Source of the DNA: Actinomycetota bacterium
GTDB taxonomy: Bacteria > Actinomycetota > Humimicrobiia > Humimicrobiales > Humimicrobiaceae
Reading direction: 5' to 3'
Assembly (NCBI GenBank): GCA_003155275.1
Contig: PMCC01000124.1
Coordinates: forward strand, 2,453 to 11,407
DNA: 8,955 bases
Part shown: positions 6,524 through 8,955 of the stretch, piece after piece
Layout: every line of letters starts with the position of its first letter
Position numbering within the stretch: the stretch's first letter is position 1
The notes under the pieces: model-generated
Database searches by the model: none
Seen by the model: only the letters and a program-made list of their open reading frames with translations
What the model was told of the DNA's origin: nothing
Position numbers and translations under genes: made by a program

Positions 6524-8692
6524 TTGTATAATTCTAATATTGAAGAAAAAGAGCTTGAGTTTGAAGTCGGAGATAAAAAAATAAGTTTTAAATCCGGCAA
6601 GCTTGCCAGACAGGCAAACGGCGCTGTGTTGGTGCAATCCGGCGGCAACGGGATACTTGTGACTGCAACCATGAGCAAAGATTTTAAGGGGGATAAGGAT
6701 TTTTTCCCGCTTACTGTTGATGTTGAGGAAAGAATGTATGCTGCAGGCAAGATTCCCGGAGGATTTTTTAAGAGAGAAGGCAGGGCCACTGACAGGGCTA
6801 TTTTGACAGCAAGGCTTACCGACAGGCCGCTAAGGCCCGTTTTCGATAAAAATCTTCGTAATGAAATGCAGGTAATTTCAACAGTTTTATCTGTGGACCA
6901 GGTTTATCCCTATGATGTCCTGGTGATGAATGGTTCGTCCTGCGCATTATTTATTTCTGACATACCATTTTATGAGCCGATAGGCGCAGTGCGCATAGGA
7001 AATATTGACGGGGTATGGCTCGTCAACCCATCATTTGAAGAACTTAAAACCAGCATTGTGGATATTATAATTGCAGGCACTGAAACTGCAATACTTATGG
7101 TCGAAGCCAGGTGCAAACAGGCCAGTGAAGAGATGGTGCTTGAAGCCATTGAAAGGGCAAGGCCTGAAATACAGAAAATAATAGCTGCGCAGGTACAGTT
7201 CGGGGCGATGATTGGGGTCGAGAAAAAACAGTTGGAGACTTTTAAACTAAATGTTGAAGTAAGCGAAAAGGTCGACGAGCTGGCAAGAAAAAGAATTTCA
7301 GAAAAGCTTGCAAAAGTTGTTGAATTCGCAGCAAAAGAAAACAGGGATGAACTGCTCAGCCTGGGGAAAAAAGGTTTTGCTTCTGAAGAACTTGATATTA
7401 TAAGTGAAGAAGTAAAAAAAGAGCTTACGGAACAATTCCCCAATGATTCGATCAGCATAGACGTTTCTTTAAAAGAACTCGAAAGGGAACTTGTAAGGAA
7501 AATGATCCTGGAAAATGGCATAAGGCCGGACGGAAGAAAAGATAATGAAATAAGGAAGGTCACATGCGAAGTCGGGCTTTTCCCCGATACAACTCACGGA
7601 ACAGGATTATTTACAAGGGGCAGGACGCAGGCGCTTACCATACTTGCACTTGGTTCAATAAGGGAATCACAGAGGCTCGACAATCTTGAAGAAGTAGAAT
7701 TTAAGAGATATATGCACCATTATAATTTTCCGCCATATTCAACCGGTGAAACATCGCCGCTAAGGGGCCCAAAGAGAAGAGAAATAGGCCATGGGGCGCT
7801 TGCAGAAAAAGCTCTTGAAGCCATGATTCCCGACGAAGATAAGTTTCCTTACTCAATAAGGCTTGTATCAGAGATACTTGAGTCCAACGGCTCAAGCTCC
7901 ATGGCGAGTGTCTGCGGAAGTACGCTTGCCTTGATGGATGGCGGAGTGCCGATACTGCACCCTGTTTCCGGAATTGCCATGGGCCTTGTAAAAGGGAATG
8001 GCGATGATTTTGTGGTGTTATCCGATATTCAGGGCATAGAAGACTTTTATGGAGATATGGACTTTAAGGTCGCCGGAACAGAAAACGGGATTACAGCCTT
8101 GCAGTTGGATATAAAGGTAAAGGGTATTAATGCTGAGGTAATGAAAAAAGCGCTTTTCCAGGCAAAAGAAGGAAGGCTTTTTATTTTAAACAAAATGCTT
8201 TCAGCCATTGAAAAACCAAGGGAAAGCCTTGCAAAGATAGCTCCTAAAATAACATCTTTTAAGATTCCAAAGGATAAGATCGGTGAATTAATAGGTCCAG
8301 GAGGGAAAAACATCAAGAGCATAAAAGAAGAATTCAGCCTTGATGAAATAGATGTCACTGATTCAGATGGTGAAGGCGTTGTATCCATAACATGCAACGA
8401 TGCAAAAAATATTGAAATGGCAAGAAAGAAAATAGAAGGTATGCTTAAAGGAATTGATGATATCAATGAAGGAGACGAATTTACTGGCACTGTGGTAGGA
8501 ATCACTTCTTACGGGGCTTTTATTAATATATTTCCGGGTCTTGACGGACTTTTGCATATTTCAAAAATTGCAAACAAGAGGATAAATAAAGTTGAAGAGT
8601 TCCTTAATCTTGGAGATAAAATCGGTGTTAGGGTTGGGTCTATTGACAGAAGGGACAGAAAGATATCCCTCGAACGAACCGACCTTGAATAA
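6524..8692 (+). CDS. pnp: Polynucleotide phosphorylase (PNPase)
   Basis: Trimeric 3'-5' exoribonuclease that phosphorolyses RNA to nucleoside diphosphates and can also add tails. Its 722 residues show all standard domains in order. The first RNase PH domain includes GGFFKREGRATDRAILTARL and DRPLRPVF. A helical linker follows at about 245-330. The catalytic second RNase PH domain has FTRGRTQAL, TGETSPLRGPKRREIGHGAL and SVCGSTLALMDGGVPI. The metal/phosphate site is GIEDFYGDMDFK, with Asp507, Asp513 and Lys515 corresponding to E. coli Asp486, Asp492 and Lys494. The KH domain has GPGG at 591-594, and an S1 domain runs from about 650 to 720. The protein ends right after S1, without an RNase E-docking or acidic tail. 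Start is TTG 6524. It is co-directional with rpsO 62 nt upstream, and its oligonucleotide products would feed the NrnA-like enzyme encoded upstream. Confidence 0.97.
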   Translation: MYNSNIEEKELEFEVGDKKISFKSGKLARQANGAVLVQSGGNGILVTATMSKDFKGDKDFFPLTVDVEERMYAAGKIPGGFFKREGRATDRAILTARLTDRPLRPVFDKNLRNEMQVISTVLSVDQVYPYDVLVMNGSSCALFISDIPFYEPIGAVRIGNIDGVWLVNPSFEELKTSIVDIIIAGTETAILMVEARCKQASEEMVLEAIERARPEIQKIIAAQVQFGAMIGVEKKQLETFKLNVEVSEKVDELARKRISEKLAKVVEFAAKENRDELLSLGKKGFASEELDIISEEVKKELTEQFPNDSISIDVSLKELERELVRKMILENGIRPDGRKDNEIRKVTCEVGLFPDTTHGTGLFTRGRTQALTILALGSIRESQRLDNLEEVEFKRYMHHYNFPPYSTGETSPLRGPKRREIGHGALAEKALEAMIPDEDKFPYSIRLVSEILESNGSSSMASVCGSTLALMDGGVPILHPVSGIAMGLVKGNGDDFVVLSDIQGIEDFYGDMDFKVAGTENGITALQLDIKVKGINAEVMKKALFQAKEGRLFILNKMLSAIEKPRESLAKIAPKITSFKIPKDKIGELIGPGGKNIKSIKEEFSLDEIDVTDSDGEGVVSITCNDAKNIEMARKKIEGMLKGIDDINEGDEFTGTVVGITSYGAFINIFPGLDGLLHISKIANKRINKVEEFLNLGDKIGVRVGSIDRRDRKISLERTDLE

Positions 8693-8703
8693 TGTTAACT
8701 GAG

Positions 8704-8773
8704 TTTGTGTTGTTTTAGCCGAGCCTGTTTTATTTGCAGGGCAGACATTTGCAAGGAAGAAATTTGTGTTGTT
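8704..8773 (+). repeat. 11-nt direct repeat after pnp
   Basis: TTTGTGTTGTT occurs at 8704-8714 and exactly again at 8763-8773. The core TTGTGTTG also occurs at 5023-5030 just before the T8 run after truB, and as its complement CAACACAA at 4948-4955. The meaning is unknown; the word is simple enough for chance to contribute. Confidence 0.5.
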
Positions 8774-8814
8774 GGTTTTAAACAAGTACAGCAGATTAAT
8801 TTTTAATATGTTAT

Positions 8815-8844
8815 CTTGTGCAAGAGTTTTTACTTTTGCACAAG
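8815..8844 (+). promoter_or_regulatory. 13-bp hairpin with TTTT loop between pnp and the next gene
   Basis: CTTGTGCAA (8815-8823) pairs perfectly with TTGCACAAG (8836-8844). Pairing continues inward as G-U, A-U, G-C and U-A to a TTTT loop at 8828-8831, giving 13 consecutive pairs. The 3' side continues GGTTATTG, with no T tract, so it is not a classical intrinsic terminator on either strand. It could protect the pnp mRNA 3' end, be an RNase III site, or serve as a palindromic operator for the next gene, whose ATG is about 100 nt downstream. The rest of the spacer 8693-8942 contains only short repeats and the next gene's Shine-Dalgarno. Confidence 0.6.
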
Positions 8845-8895
8845 GTTATTGATTCAGAGGAAGACAAAGGCGGTATATATCCGGTTTTCTTTGGT

Positions 8896-8933
8896 TTGCA
8901 AATGGGGATAGATTTTTTTAAAGTTGCAAATGG
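8896..8933 (+). repeat. 10-nt direct repeat TTGCAAATGG
   Basis: The exact word appears at 8896-8905 and 8924-8933, 28 nt apart, and extends as TTGCAAATGGGG versus TTGCAAATGGAGG. The second copy runs into the Shine-Dalgarno GGAGGT (8932-8937) of the next gene, so the first resembles a duplicated, decayed ribosome-binding site. Confidence 0.6.
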
Positions 8934-8942
8934 AGGTAATAT

Positions 8943-8955
8943 ATGCGCAGGGTTA
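8943..8955 (+). CDS. First codons of an unidentified gene, cut by the window edge
   Basis: ATG 8943 follows GGAGGT (8932-8937) with a five-base spacer and reads Met-Arg-Arg-Val before the window ends. The excellent ribosome-binding site makes a gene start likely, but four codons do not allow a product to be named. In related gene orders an M16 peptidase or dUTPase often follows pnp; that is context only. Confidence 0.6.

Noticed and set aside
6970..7563. 197-codon open frame on the - strand
   Set aside because: Ser/Leu-rich antisense of the well-supported PNPase gene, with no family resemblance.
8849..8879. TTGATT and TATATA as a promoter for the downstream gene
   Set aside because: The 19-nt spacing is poor and the -35 matches only four positions. 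The location just after the hairpin is attractive but insufficient.

Overview
This window is a bacterial translation and RNA-metabolism gene cluster, all on the + strand, from an A+T-rich genome (roughly 40% G+C by eye; Ile is often ATA and Arg often AGA/AGG). The order is infB - rbfA - DHH phosphoesterase (nrnA-like) - truB - ribF - rpsO - pnp, then the first codons of another gene at the right edge. This order is the familiar nusA/infB-type operon of Firmicutes, Actinobacteria and related lineages. I cannot assign a genus or phylum from sequence alone. Four genes (rbfA, ribF, rpsO, pnp) appear to start with TTG behind good Shine-Dalgarno sequences, which is unusually many.

Region by region: 1-2706 is infB (IF-2), whose frame is open to the left edge and whose N-terminal linker carries two arrays of in-frame 10-residue repeats. 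rbfA (2718-3062) and the DHH phosphoesterase gene (3070-4056) follow with gaps of 11 and 7 nt. truB (4089-4849) is broken as written by a 1-nt frameshift in a run of ten T's, and it also lacks the usual C-terminal domain. A 270-nt spacer (4850-5119) holds a degenerate 19-bp tandem array, a weak terminator-like hairpin and a possible promoter. It probably divides the cluster into an upstream and a downstream transcription unit. ribF (5120-6157), rpsO (6192-6461) and pnp (6524-8692) follow. The last 250 nt (8693-8942) contain a strong 13-bp hairpin with a TTTT loop and several short direct repeats before the next gene's Shine-Dalgarno.

Functionally the genes belong together: IF-2 and RbfA act in initiation and 30S maturation, S15 is a primary 30S assembly protein, TruB modifies tRNA U55, PNPase degrades RNA, the DHH phosphoesterase removes the short oligonucleotides (and pAp) left over, and RibF makes FMN/FAD.

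I found no mobile element, CRISPR array, defence system, toxin or unknown multi-gene system. The points worth a second look are the truB frameshift at the T10 run, the 19-bp array beside it, the hairpin and repeats after pnp, and the concentration of TTG starts.
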